From Aureimonas sp. Leaf324 (GTDB taxonomy: Bacteria; Pseudomonadota; Alphaproteobacteria; Rhizobiales; Rhizobiaceae), in NCBI RefSeq assembly GCF_001423245.1, contig NZ_LMOH01000025.1:207580-271579 (forward strand): a stretch of 64,000 nucleotides of DNA. The letters run 5' to 3'. The position numbers and the translations under genes were made by a program. Of this stretch, positions 1 to 8,185 are shown piece after piece (position 1 is the stretch's first letter; each line of letters starts with the position of its first letter). A model generated the notes under the pieces. It saw only the letters and a list, made by a program, of their open reading frames with translations. It was not told the DNA's origin and ran no database searches.

Positions 1-776
1 TCGAAGATCAGAAGGATGCCGTGGCGCGTGGCAATCTCGCGCAGGCGCTGGAGGTAGCCCTCCGGCGGCAGGAGGACGCCGGTGGAGCCGGCCACCGGCT
101 CGACGATCACCGCGGCGATCGTCTCCGCGCCGTGCAACGCGACGAGGCGCTCCAGATCGTCGGCAAGCTCGGCGCCGTGCTTCGGCAGGCCGTCCGTCGT
201 GAAGGCGTTGCGGGCGATGTCGTGCGTGTGGCGGAGGTGATCGGTGCCCGGCAGGGTCGGAAAGACGCGGCGGTTGTTGACGAGACCGCCGACCGAGATG
301 CCGCCGAAGCCGACGCCGTGATAGCCGCGCTCACGCCCGATGAGCCGCGTGCGCGTGCCCTGCCCGATCGCGCGCTGGTAGGCGACCGCGATCTTCAGGG
401 CGGTGTCGACGGACTCCGAGCCGGAGCCGGTGAAGAACACGCGGTCGAGCTTCTGGCCCTCCGGTCCCGGCGCGATGGCCGCGAGGCGTTCGGCGAACTC
501 GAAGGCGATCGGGTGACCCATCTGGAAGGACGGCGCGTAGTCGAGCGTCATCAGCTGGCGCTCCACCGCACTCGCGATCTCGCGGCGCCCGTGCCCGGCA
601 TTGACGCACCAGAGGCCGGCCGTGCCGTCGAGGACGCTTCGCCCGTCCATGTCGGCGTAGTACATGCCGCTCGCGCTCGCGAGGAGCCGCGGCGCCTGCT
701 TGAACTGCCGGTTGGCCGTGAACGGCATCCAGTAGCTGTCGAGGGCGGGCATGTTCGGGCGGGCGTGATGGTTCAT
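1..776 (-). CDS. Class III omega-amino acid:pyruvate aminotransferase, C-terminus cut by window edge
   Basis: A PLP-dependent class III aminotransferase that would move the terminal amino group of an omega-amino acid (beta-alanine, GABA or a polyamine derivative) to pyruvate. Translation from the ATG at 776 gives about 258 residues before the window ends. Visible family signatures are the substrate-entry segment LDSYWMPFTANRQFK, the cofactor phosphate loop GSGSES, the RERGYHGVG segment and VIVEPVAGSTGV. The reading frame ends just where the Asp that contacts the PLP ring nitrogen is expected, so the catalytic lysine lies outside. It is divergent from an XRE-cupin regulator, and gabD follows that regulator; together they suggest amine/GABA breakdown. 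The exact amino donor cannot be read from this fragment. Confidence 0.9.
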   Translation of the reverse strand, partial: MNHHARPNMPALDSYWMPFTANRQFKQAPRLLASASGMYYADMDGRSVLDGTAGLWCVNAGHGRREIASAVERQLMTLDYAPSFQMGHPIAFEFAERLAAIAPGPEGQKLDRVFFTGSGSESVDTALKIAVAYQRAIGQGTRTRLIGRERGYHGVGFGGISVGGLVNNRRVFPTLPGTDHLRHTHDIARNAFTTDGLPKHGAELADDLERLVALHGAETIAAVIVEPVAGSTGVLLPPEGYLQRLREIATRHGILLIF

Positions 777-884
777 GGGATCGGCTCCTGACGATGCCGA
801 AGGGAAACCCGGATCGCTCGCCGCAACAAGTCCTTTTCTGGCGGTCGCCAAGACCTTGATCGCGTTGACCCGGCCCGCCGGCAT

Positions 885-900
885 GTTCGATATGTCGAAC
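885..900. promoter_or_regulatory. Palindromic operator GTTCGA-TATG-TCGAAC in a divergent promoter region
   Basis: A perfect inverted repeat with 6-base arms and a 4-base spacer lies between the divergent aminotransferase and regulator genes, 16 bases before the regulator start. A TTGACC hexamer at 865-870 could be the -35 box of the regulator, which would put the palindrome over the -10 region. This is the layout expected for autorepression by the adjacent XRE-cupin protein. The operator function is inference. Confidence 0.5.
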
Positions 901-916
901 GGCTGCAACGGGGAGA

Positions 917-1474
917 ATGGTCGTGGATGCAATCGATATCGGCGGCCGGCTGCGCCAGCTCCGCCTCGCTCACGGCCTGTCGCAGCGCCAGCTCGCCAAG
1001 CGCGCCGGGGTGACCAACTCCACCGTTTCGCTGATCGAGGCGAACGCCACGAACCCGTCGGTCGGGGCGCTGAAGCGCATCCTCGACGGGCTGCCGGTGG
1101 GTCTCGCGGAATTCTTCGCCTTCGAGCCGGCGCCCGACGCGCGCGTCTTCTTCCGCGCGGACGAGCTCGTCGAGATCGGCAAGGGCCCGATCTCCTACCG
1201 CCAGGTCGGCGAGAGCCTGTTCGGCCGGGCGCTGCAGATCCTGAAGGAATGCTACCAGCCGGGCGCCGACACCGGACAGGTGCTCCTCGTCCACGAGGGC
1301 GAGGAGGGCGGCATCGTCCTGTCCGGGCGGCTGGAGGTGACGGTGGGCGAGGAGCGCCGGATCCTCGGACCCGGCGACGCCTATTATTTCGAGAGCCGCA
1401 GGCCGCACCGCTTCCGCTGCGTCGGTCCCAACCCTTGCGAGGTCGTCAGCGCCTGCACGCCGCCGACCTTCTGA
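917..1474 (+). CDS. XRE-cupin transcriptional regulator (PuuR-like)
   Basis: A 185-residue regulator with an N-terminal helix-turn-helix (about residues 9-64; LSQRQLAKRAGVTNSTVSLI) and a C-terminal cupin_2 beta-barrel (about 108-183; VHEGEEGGIVLSGRLEV). This is the length and arrangement of PuuR, which represses putrescine/GABA genes and is relieved by a small ligand held in the cupin. It is divergent from the aminotransferase, and its stop lies 9 bases from the convergent gabD stop, so its targets are probably the two enzymes beside it. A candidate operator sits directly upstream. The ligand is not known. Confidence 0.88.
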   Translation: MVVDAIDIGGRLRQLRLAHGLSQRQLAKRAGVTNSTVSLIEANATNPSVGALKRILDGLPVGLAEFFAFEPAPDARVFFRADELVEIGKGPISYRQVGESLFGRALQILKECYQPGADTGQVLLVHEGEEGGIVLSGRLEVTVGEERRILGPGDAYYFESRRPHRFRCVGPNPCEVVSACTPPTF

Positions 1475-1483
1475 CGACGGGCG

Positions 1484-2938
1484 TTACAGACCGCCCATGT
1501 GGAGAGACTTCAGCTCCAGGTACTCGTCGATGCCGTAGGCCGAGCCTTCGCGCCCGAGGCCCGACTGCTTCACGCCGCCGAACGGCGCCGATTCCATCGA
1601 CACGGTGCCCGTGTTGAGGCCCACCATGCCGAACTCCAGCGCCTCGCCGACGCGCCACGCGCGGCCGATGTCGCGCGTGTAGAAGTACGACGCGAGGCCG
1701 AAGGGCGTGTCGTTGGCGATCCGCACCGCCTCGTCCTCGGCGCCGAAGCGGATCAGCGGGGCGAGCGGTCCGAACGTCTCCTCGTTGGCGATCAGCATCG
1801 AGGTGTCGGCACCGGTCAGAACGGTCGGGGCGACGAAACGGCCCTTCGTGGCGTCGCGGCCGCCGGTCACGAGCTTCGCTCCCTTCGACAGCGCGTCCTC
1901 CATGTGGCGGACCACCTTCTCGGCCGCCGCATCGTTGATCAGCGGGCCGACGGTCACGCCGTCGTCGAAGCCGTTGCCGAGCTTCAGCTTGGCGGTCTCG
2001 GCGCCCAAGCGTTCGGCGAAGCGGTCGTAGATCCCGTCCTGCACCAGGATGCGGTTGGCGCAGACGCAGGTCTGGCCGGCATTGCGGAACTTCGACATCA
2101 TCGCGCCGGCCACCGCCTGGTCGAGGTCGGCATCGTCGAAGACGATGAAGGGCGCGTTGCCGCCAAGTTCGAGCGAAAGCCGCTTCAGCGTCTTGGCGGA
2201 CTGCTCCATCAGGAGGCGGCCAACCGGGGTCGAGCCGGTGAAGGAGAGCTTGCGCACCGTCTCGTTGCCGGTCATCTCGCCGCCGATCGGCGCGGCCTTG
2301 CCGGTGACGACGCTGAAGACGCCCTTCGGGATGCCGGCGCGCTCGGCGAGGACCGCCAGCGCCAGCGCACAGAAGGGCGTGAGGTCGGCGGGCTTCAGGA
2401 CGATCGGACAGCCGGCGGCAAAGGCCGGGGCGGCCTTGCGGGTGATCATCGCGATCGGAAAGTTCCACGGGGTGATCGCGACGCAGACGCCCACCGGCTC
2501 GCGCAGCACGAGGATGCGCCGGTCGCCCGTCGGGCCGGTGAAGGCGTCGCCGTAGATCCGCCGGGCTTCTTCCGCGAACCACTTGGCGAAGCTCGCGCCG
2601 TAGGCCACCTCGCCCCGCGCCTCGGCGAGCGGCTTGCCCTGCTCGGCCGTCATGATGGCGGCGAGGTCGTCGGCGTTCTCGAGAATGAGGTCGTTCCAGC
2701 GCTCCAAAATCGCGGCGCGCTTGGCCGGCGGCGTGCGGCGCCACGCCGGAAACGCCTCGTTCGCCGCCTCGATCGCAGCCCGCGTCTCGGCCGCGCCGCA
2801 GTCGGGCACCGTGGCGATCACCTCGCCGGTCGCGGGGTCGACGACGTCGATCGTTCCGGCCGTGTCGATCCATTCGCCGGCAACGAGAGCCTGCGTGCGC
2901 AGGAGGGACGGGTCTTTCAGACGGCTCTGGAGCTGCAT
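1484..2938 (-). CDS. gabD: Succinate-semialdehyde dehydrogenase (NADP+)
   Basis: Oxidises succinate semialdehyde to succinate, the last step of GABA breakdown, in the cytoplasm. The ATG at 2938 gives 484 residues, almost exactly the length of E. coli GabD (482). The general base Glu257 (LSLELGGNAPF) and catalytic Cys291 (NAGQTCVCANR) are at family positions, and the cofactor-binding segments ITPWNFP and FTGSTPVG are present. The frame stays open upstream to 3163, but that extension does not resemble the family. Together with the aminotransferase and PuuR-like regulator to its right end it forms a gabT/gabD-type module. Related aldehydes could also be substrates. Confidence 0.93.
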   Translation of the reverse strand: MQLQSRLKDPSLLRTQALVAGEWIDTAGTIDVVDPATGEVIATVPDCGAAETRAAIEAANEAFPAWRRTPPAKRAAILERWNDLILENADDLAAIMTAEQGKPLAEARGEVAYGASFAKWFAEEARRIYGDAFTGPTGDRRILVLREPVGVCVAITPWNFPIAMITRKAAPAFAAGCPIVLKPADLTPFCALALAVLAERAGIPKGVFSVVTGKAAPIGGEMTGNETVRKLSFTGSTPVGRLLMEQSAKTLKRLSLELGGNAPFIVFDDADLDQAVAGAMMSKFRNAGQTCVCANRILVQDGIYDRFAERLGAETAKLKLGNGFDDGVTVGPLINDAAAEKVVRHMEDALSKGAKLVTGGRDATKGRFVAPTVLTGADTSMLIANEETFGPLAPLIRFGAEDEAVRIANDTPFGLASYFYTRDIGRAWRVGEALEFGMVGLNTGTVSMESAPFGGVKQSGLGREGSAYGIDEYLELKSLHMGGL

Positions 2939-3245
2939 GCCGGCTTTCCTTCCAAGTCTGTTCACAACGAGATGCGGGACGCGGGCGCCGATCTTGCCCT
3001 TTCGCAGGCGCATCGCAAGCGCGAAAGCGGTGCGATGCGCGGGCCGGCGTCGGCAAGGCCGCGGCACACGACGCATGCCGGATCGGTCTCCGATCCACCG
3101 GCGCCTGGATACAGTCGATGTCCAATCCATACGGCACGACGAAATCGCGCGGCCGGCACGCAACCAATCGACCTCACGCGGACTTGATAGCCGGCTGAAC
3201 GCAGGCGGCGCGCACGTGCGCCCAGGTCACCGGGGACGAAACCGC

Positions 3246-4649
3246 ATGAGCACCATCGCCGCCGCGCCGGGCGCGCAGGTCAAGTCCACGCCCTCGCGCT
3301 CGATCCGGGCGCTGGGGGCGGTCAACTTCTTCCTGGCAGACGTCCGGGATGGTCTCGGGCCGTTCCTCGGTATCTTCCTGGTCGGTCAGGGCTGGAGCGC
3401 CGCGGAGATCGGCCTTGTCATGACGATCGGCGGCATCGCCGGCATGCTGGCGACGACGCCGCTCGGGGCGCTGGCCGACGCCTCGCGCGCCAAGCGCTTC
3501 ATGGTCGGCTTCTGCGCCGCCCTCGTGATCGTCGCATCGCTCGCCATCCTCTTCGTGCCGACCTTCGCCTTCGTGACCGCCTCGCAGATCGCGACCGGCA
3601 TCGCGGGCGCCGCGATCGGCCCGGCGCTTGCCGGCCTGACGCTCGGCCTCGTCGGCCAGAAGGGCCTTGCCCCGCAGCTCGGGCGCAACGAAGCCTGGAA
3701 CCACGGCGGCAACGTTTTTGCCGCCGCCGGCGCCGGTTTCTTCGGCTACGAGTTCGGCCTGCCCGCCGTGTTCATCCTGATGACGATGATGGCGGTCGGA
3801 TCGATCGTCGCCGTCCTGATGATCCGCCCGGACGACATCGACCACGACGTGGCGCGCGGTCTCGACCGCAAGGAGGGCGCCGAGCGCGAGGCGCCGTCGG
3901 GCTTCAGCGTCCTGTGGAAGTCGCGCCCGCTCCTGATCCTCGCCGCGACCCTCATGCTCTTCCACTTCGGCAACGGTGCGATGCTGCCGCTTCTCGGCCA
4001 GCAGGTGGCAGCCCAAGCCGAGCAGGATACGACCATGGGAGCGGCAACCGGCACCGCCAGCGCAACGCCGAACGCCGCAGCCGACACGACCACGACGGCC
4101 GTCTCGCCGGGTCAGTCCACCGCCGGTCGCCCGGCTTCGGAGCCGGTGCGCCAGCCCTCGACGCTGCAGACGCTCCTCTCCGATCCCGTGTCCTACACGG
4201 CGGCCACCGTCATCATCGCGCAGCTGACCATGATCCCGATCGCGCTGGTCGCTGCCGGGTTCGCCAGCCGGCGCGGCTACTTCCTGCTGCTGGTGGCCGC
4301 CCTCGTGGCGCTGCCGGTCCGCGGGCTGATCGCGGGCCTCTGGCCGAACCCCTATGCGCTGATCCCGGTGCAGATGCTGGATGGCGTCGGCGCCGGCCTC
4401 CTCGGCGTCGCGGTGCCCGGCCTCGTCGCGCGGATGCTGCGCGGCACCGGGCACATCAATGCGGGTCTCGGCGCTGTCATGACGGTCCAGGGCGTCGGCG
4501 CGTCGCTGAGCCCCGCGATCGCCGGCGCGATCGTCACGAGTTTCGGCTATTCCACCGCCTATCTGTCGCTCGCGGCCTTTGCGATGTGCGGATTGGTGCT
4601 ATGGCTCGTCTCCTCGCCCAAGGTCGCCGCCGCCTGTTCGGGCGACTGA
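3246..4649 (+). CDS. MFS transporter
   Basis: A 467-residue major facilitator with about 12 hydrophobic segments. The start ATG at 3246 was chosen because the MFS fold begins right after it (ALGAVNFFLADVRDGLGPFLG) and the open frame further upstream overlaps gabD antisense and has no membrane character. The two six-helix halves are joined by a long Thr/Ala/Pro-rich stretch (about residues 258-305, TTMGAATGTASATPNAAADT and following). This stretch is low-complexity and absent from typical members. The substrate is unknown. The family resembles NreB/YfcJ-like drug or metal exporters only loosely. Confidence 0.85.
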   Translation: MSTIAAAPGAQVKSTPSRSIRALGAVNFFLADVRDGLGPFLGIFLVGQGWSAAEIGLVMTIGGIAGMLATTPLGALADASRAKRFMVGFCAALVIVASLAILFVPTFAFVTASQIATGIAGAAIGPALAGLTLGLVGQKGLAPQLGRNEAWNHGGNVFAAAGAGFFGYEFGLPAVFILMTMMAVGSIVAVLMIRPDDIDHDVARGLDRKEGAEREAPSGFSVLWKSRPLLILAATLMLFHFGNGAMLPLLGQQVAAQAEQDTTMGAATGTASATPNAAADTTTTAVSPGQSTAGRPASEPVRQPSTLQTLLSDPVSYTAATVIIAQLTMIPIALVAAGFASRRGYFLLLVAALVALPVRGLIAGLWPNPYALIPVQMLDGVGAGLLGVAVPGLVARMLRGTGHINAGLGAVMTVQGVGASLSPAIAGAIVTSFGYSTAYLSLAAFAMCGLVLWLVSSPKVAAACSGD

Positions 4650-4727
4650 CGACGAACCTGCAGCCATCGCCCGTTTTCGACCACCGCCTCGGGGCGTGCC
4701 GCCCGCGAGCCCAAGACCCTGCGGCCC

Positions 4728-5993
4728 ATGACCCAAAGCCTTCCCATCGCCATCTGGGTGGTCAGCGCCCTCACTGTCTTCGGCGTCATCTTCCGGCCGG
4801 GAAACTGGCCGGAGTGGATCTTCGCGGTGGCGGGCGCGGTGATCCTCGTCGTGCTCGGCCTCCTGCCCTGGCAGGAGGCGGCCCAGGGCGTCGAGATGGG
4901 GACCGACGTCTACCTGTTTCTTGCCGGCATGATGCTGCTCGCCGGCACCGCGCGGCGCGAGGGGCTGTTCGACTATCTCGCGGCCTTTGCGGCACGCTCG
5001 GCGAAGGGCTCGCCGCAGCGCTTGTTCCTTCTCGTCTACCTGATCGGCACGCTCGTCACGGTGTTCCTGTCGAACGACGCGACGGCCGTGGTGCTGACCC
5101 CGGCGGTGATCGCGGTGGCGCGGGCCGCCAAGGTCGCCTCGCCGCTGCCCTATCTCCTGATCTGCGCCTTCGTCGCCAACGCCGCCTCGTTCGTGCTGCC
5201 GATCTCCAACCCCGCCAACCTCGTGGTGTTCGGCTCGGACATGCCGGCGCTCGGCGAATGGCTGGCGCGCTTCACGCTGCCGTCGATCCTGTCGATCCTT
5301 GCGACGTTCTGGCTCCTGCGCTGGACGCAGCGGAACGAACTCGTCGGCACCACCGACACCGATGTCGCCATTCCGCGGCTCTCGGTCGGCGGCCGCATCG
5401 CGGCGATCGGCCTTGTCGCCGCCGCACTGGTGCTCCTCGTCTCCTCGGCGATCGGACTGGAGCTCGGACCGCCGACGCTGGTCGCGGGCCTCCTCACCGC
5501 CCTCGCGGTGACGATCGGCGAGCGCTCGAGCCCGCTGCCGCTCGTCCGGGAAGTGTCCTGGGACACGCTGGTGCTGGTGGCGGGCCTCTTCGTTATCGTG
5601 CGTGCGCTCGAGGTGAGCGGATTGCAGGCGACGCTGATCGACACGCTGCAGGGGCCGCTGAACGCAGCGCCCGATGCCGGCGCCTTCGCCTCCGGCGCCG
5701 CGCTCGCCTTCGGCACCAACCTCACCAACAACCTGCCGCTCGGCCTTCTCGCCGGCGCCTTCACGACCGCCGCGGACCTTCCGCAGAAGGTGGTGGACGC
5801 GATCCTCGTCGGCATCGACATCGGCCCGAACCTGTCGGTCACCGGGTCGCTCGCGACCATCCTCTGGCTGACGGCGCTGCGCCGCGAAAACCTCGATTTC
5901 GGGGCCATGGCCTTCCTGAGGCTCGGCTTCGTGGTCATGCCGCCCGCGCTCGTCCTCGCGCTCCTGGCGGTCGTCTACCAGCCTTGGGGCTGA
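4728..5993 (+). CDS. ArsB/SLC13-type ion permease
   Basis: A 421-residue inner-membrane protein with 10-12 membrane segments. It has the internal family motifs VFLSNDATAVVLTPAVIAVA and ISNPANLVVF, which match the ArsB/NhaD branch of the ion transporter superfamily and the length of ArsB (about 429). ArsB exports arsenite. No arsR, arsC or arsH is nearby, so another oxyanion or a Na+/H+ antiport role is equally possible. The ATG at 4728 lies 78 bases after the MFS stop, so the two may share a transcript. Confidence 0.8.
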   Translation: MTQSLPIAIWVVSALTVFGVIFRPGNWPEWIFAVAGAVILVVLGLLPWQEAAQGVEMGTDVYLFLAGMMLLAGTARREGLFDYLAAFAARSAKGSPQRLFLLVYLIGTLVTVFLSNDATAVVLTPAVIAVARAAKVASPLPYLLICAFVANAASFVLPISNPANLVVFGSDMPALGEWLARFTLPSILSILATFWLLRWTQRNELVGTTDTDVAIPRLSVGGRIAAIGLVAAALVLLVSSAIGLELGPPTLVAGLLTALAVTIGERSSPLPLVREVSWDTLVLVAGLFVIVRALEVSGLQATLIDTLQGPLNAAPDAGAFASGAALAFGTNLTNNLPLGLLAGAFTTAADLPQKVVDAILVGIDIGPNLSVTGSLATILWLTALRRENLDFGAMAFLRLGFVVMPPALVLALLAVVYQPWG

Positions 5994-6071
5994 TCGCCAC
6001 AACGGGGCGGGTCCGGGTTGCGGGCCGCTCGAAGGAAGCGCATTCTCGATCCCTCACCGGGGAGACCGTCG

Positions 6072-6251
6072 ATGTTCCTCGAATACCGAAACTGGCGACC
6101 GCCCGAGCCGATCAAGCCCACCCCCCGCCTGTCGAAGCGCGGGGAGCGGGTGCTCTTGTGGGTGCTCGGCGTGAATTTCGCGATGCTGCTCTTCGGCCCG
6201 CTAGCCGGGACCAGCGTCTTCCAGGGCCTCTGGGCGCTGGTCTTCGGCTGA
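6072..6251 (+). CDS. Small single-span membrane protein, unknown
   Basis: A 59-residue protein beginning MFLEYRNWRPPEP, with a basic middle (RLSKRGER) and one hydrophobic C-terminal helix (VLLWVLGVNFAMLLFGPLAG). The ATG at 6072 was preferred over an upstream ATG because GGGGAGA at 6058-6064 is correctly spaced as a ribosome binding site. It ends 12 bases from the convergent DUF892 gene. I do not recognise a family. Confidence 0.5.
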   Translation: MFLEYRNWRPPEPIKPTPRLSKRGERVLLWVLGVNFAMLLFGPLAGTSVFQGLWALVFG

Positions 6252-6263
6252 CGGCGCGCGCCG

Positions 6264-6758
6264 TCAGGCGTCGCTCGCCTGCGCGTTGACCGAGCTTTCG
6301 GCAAGGTCCGACAGGATATCGTCGGTGTTCTCCTCCTCGATCAGCGTTTCCTTGAGGAGATCGGCAGCTTCGTCGAGGCCGAGCTGGCCGGCCCAGGCGT
6401 AGAGCGTGCCGTAGCGCGTGATCTCGTAGTGCTCGACAGCCTGCGCGGCGGCGATGATCCCGGCGTCGAGCGCCTCGGACCCCGCGAACTCCTCCATCAC
6501 CTCCTGCCCTTCCGCGATGATGCCGAGGATCGCCTGGCATTCGACGCCCTCGGGCTTGGTGTCCAGAAGCCCGAACACCTCGTCGAGGCGCGCGACCTGC
6601 CCCTCGGTCTCATCGAGATGGACGCCGAGCGCCGACTTGAGATCGGTGGAGACGGCAGCTTCCATCATCTTCGGCAGCGCCTTCAGGATCTGGTTCTCCG
6701 CGAAGTAGGTGTCCTTCAGCTGATGGAGGAAGAGGTCGTGCAGCGTCTTGTCGGCCAT
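6264..6758 (-). CDS. DUF892 / YciE-YciF-type ferritin-like protein
   Basis: A 164-residue, mostly helical protein starting MADKTLHDLFLHQLKDTYFAE, the hallmark N-terminus of the DUF892 family. These proteins are ferritin-like four-helix bundles with a dimetal site. Candidate ligands are visible in AENQILKALP, HLDETEGQV, AVEHYEITRYGTL and EEENTDDIL. Family members in rhizobia and enterobacteria are commonly induced by stress, although their biochemical role is not settled. A GGAAC...TT element upstream (6817-6842) resembles a general-stress sigma factor promoter. Confidence 0.88.
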   Translation of the reverse strand: MADKTLHDLFLHQLKDTYFAENQILKALPKMMEAAVSTDLKSALGVHLDETEGQVARLDEVFGLLDTKPEGVECQAILGIIAEGQEVMEEFAGSEALDAGIIAAAQAVEHYEITRYGTLYAWAGQLGLDEAADLLKETLIEEENTDDILSDLAESSVNAQASDA

Positions 6759-6816
6759 GGGGCGCCCTCGATGTCGGTTGCGGACCGGGCGTTGTCGCCG
6801 GGATCCTCGGCGGGTG

Positions 6817-6842
6817 AAGCCGCCGTCCGCCGCCCGCGTTCC
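6817..6842 (-). promoter_or_regulatory. Possible EcfG/RpoE2-type promoter for the DUF892 gene
   Basis: Reading the minus strand, GGAAC (6842-6838) is followed after 19 bases by TT (6818-6817), the spacing described for alphaproteobacterial general-stress promoters (GGAAC-N18/19-TT). It lies 59 bases before the start codon. The base preceding TT is C instead of the usual G, and the region is GC-rich, so a chance match is quite possible. Confidence 0.25.
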
Positions 6843-6962
6843 CCGCCGTCTTCGTAGCCGTCTGCCAACATGGGCGGCCCTGCGACATTCCGGCCCGTGC
6901 CCGATCGCCGTGCCCTGGCGTTGCCTCATGAGCCAATTCCGCATGACCCGAAGAGATCCGCC

Positions 6963-7808
6963 TTGCCCCTTCGCTTCCTGATCGTCGCCAGCGAGACCCC
7001 CGACCAGCGGGAGGCCCGGCGAAAGGACGTCGGCGCCGCGTCCGACGAGACCTATGCCGACACGCTGCGGACGATCGAACCGGAGATCGTGTGCGAGACC
7101 GTCTCCTGCGTCGACGGGACGACACCGCCCTCGCCCGAGACTCTCCGCGCGTTCCACGGCATCGTCCTGTCGGGATCGCCGATCCAGATGCACGCCGACA
7201 CGCCGGAAACGCGCTCGGCGGCCGCGTTCATGACGCGCGTCTTCGAGGCGGGCGTACCCGCATTCGGCTCCTGCGCGGGTCTTCAGATCGCAAGTGTCGC
7301 GGCTGGGGGACGGTGCCAGCCGCGCTCGCCGCGCATGGAGGCCGGGTTCGTGCGCGGCATCGTCGCGACCGATGCCGGGCGCGTCCATCCGCTGCTCGCC
7401 GGGCGCCCGCTGACCTGGGACGCGCCGGCCATGCATTCCGACGAAGTGTCCGTCCTGCCCGACGGGGCGAGGATCCTTGCCGGCACCCGCACGACGCCCG
7501 TCCAGGCGGTCGAGATCCGCCACGGGGCCGGCACGTTCTGGGGCGTCCAGTATCACCCCGAACTCTCGCTTGCCGAGATCGCCGCCGCGCTTCGCCGCCA
7601 GAAGGAGGACCTTCTGGAGGAAAAGCTCGTCGCCGACGAGGCGGCGCTGGAGGCCCATGCCCGGCGGATCGAGGCGCTCGATGCCGAGCCGGAGCGGCGC
7701 GATCTCGCCTGGCAGCTGGGTCTCGACCGGGAGGTGACGGAGCCCGGGCGTCGCATGCGCGAGATCGGCAATTTCATTGCCCACGCGGCGTCTCGGAAAG
7801 CCTCATAA
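6963..7808 (+). CDS. Class I glutamine amidotransferase-like protein
   Basis: A 281-residue protein with a class I glutamine amidotransferase fold. The nucleophile elbow GSCAGLQ gives Cys104, and GVQYHPE gives His198 and Glu200, so the full triad is present. The TTG at 6963 was chosen: AGAG at 6952-6955 is well spaced and the fold begins at once (PLRFLIVASE). Free-standing members include GMP-synthase-like and gamma-glutamyl-hydrolase-like proteins. The C-terminal extension (about residues 205-281) is helical and charged. No synthetase partner is adjacent, so the acceptor of the ammonia, or whether it acts as a hydrolase, is unknown. Confidence 0.82.
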   Translation: MPLRFLIVASETPDQREARRKDVGAASDETYADTLRTIEPEIVCETVSCVDGTTPPSPETLRAFHGIVLSGSPIQMHADTPETRSAAAFMTRVFEAGVPAFGSCAGLQIASVAAGGRCQPRSPRMEAGFVRGIVATDAGRVHPLLAGRPLTWDAPAMHSDEVSVLPDGARILAGTRTTPVQAVEIRHGAGTFWGVQYHPELSLAEIAAALRRQKEDLLEEKLVADEAALEAHARRIEALDAEPERRDLAWQLGLDREVTEPGRRMREIGNFIAHAASRKAS

Positions 7809-7870
7809 CCGTTGTAGATCAAGGGCTTGATACCCATATCAGGGAGGCGAAACAAACCCCCGGAACCCTG

Positions 7871-8176
7871 ATGAAACCCGACCTTCTCCATGCCCTTTTC
7901 CACGACCTTCAGGCCTATGGCTCTGTGCGCCTCAAGAAGTCGAAGCTCCTCTGGATGCTCGGCCGCGTGCTTGAGACGCCGACCGTCTGGGACATGCTGA
8001 TGCGCGAATGGGCCGAGTTCGGCCAGACGAAGCCGCTTTACGGCTTCCAGCACGGCGACGAGATCACGCTCGCGGTGCAGGCGAGCGAGGACATCGGCGC
8101 GCGCTGGACGACGCGGCGCGAGCCGGCCCATCGTCCCGTCCCGCTCCTTCAGCATCTCGAGCCGGCGGCGGCCTGA
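7871..8176 (+). CDS. Hypothetical 101-residue protein
   Basis: Starts MKPDLLHALFHDLQAYGSVR, 62 bases after the amidotransferase gene and on the same strand. It is soluble, mixed helical and rich in Leu, Trp and Arg, without a signal peptide or membrane segment. GGA at 7862-7864 could serve as a weak ribosome binding site. The codon pattern (strong G/C at third positions) matches its neighbours, which favours a real gene. I do not recognise a family. Confidence 0.55.
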   Translation: MKPDLLHALFHDLQAYGSVRLKKSKLLWMLGRVLETPTVWDMLMREWAEFGQTKPLYGFQHGDEITLAVQASEDIGARWTTRREPAHRPVPLLQHLEPAAA

Positions 8177-8185
8177 GGCCGCCGT

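Noticed and set aside
2634..3245. A 204-residue N-terminal extension of the MFS transporter
   Set aside because: The extension lies antisense to gabD and its upstream region and has no membrane or domain character; MFS homology begins right after the ATG at 3246.
4728..5993. Calling the permease a dedicated arsenite exporter
   Set aside because: ArsB-like motifs are present, but no arsenic resistance gene or ArsR site is nearby, so the substrate cannot be fixed from sequence.
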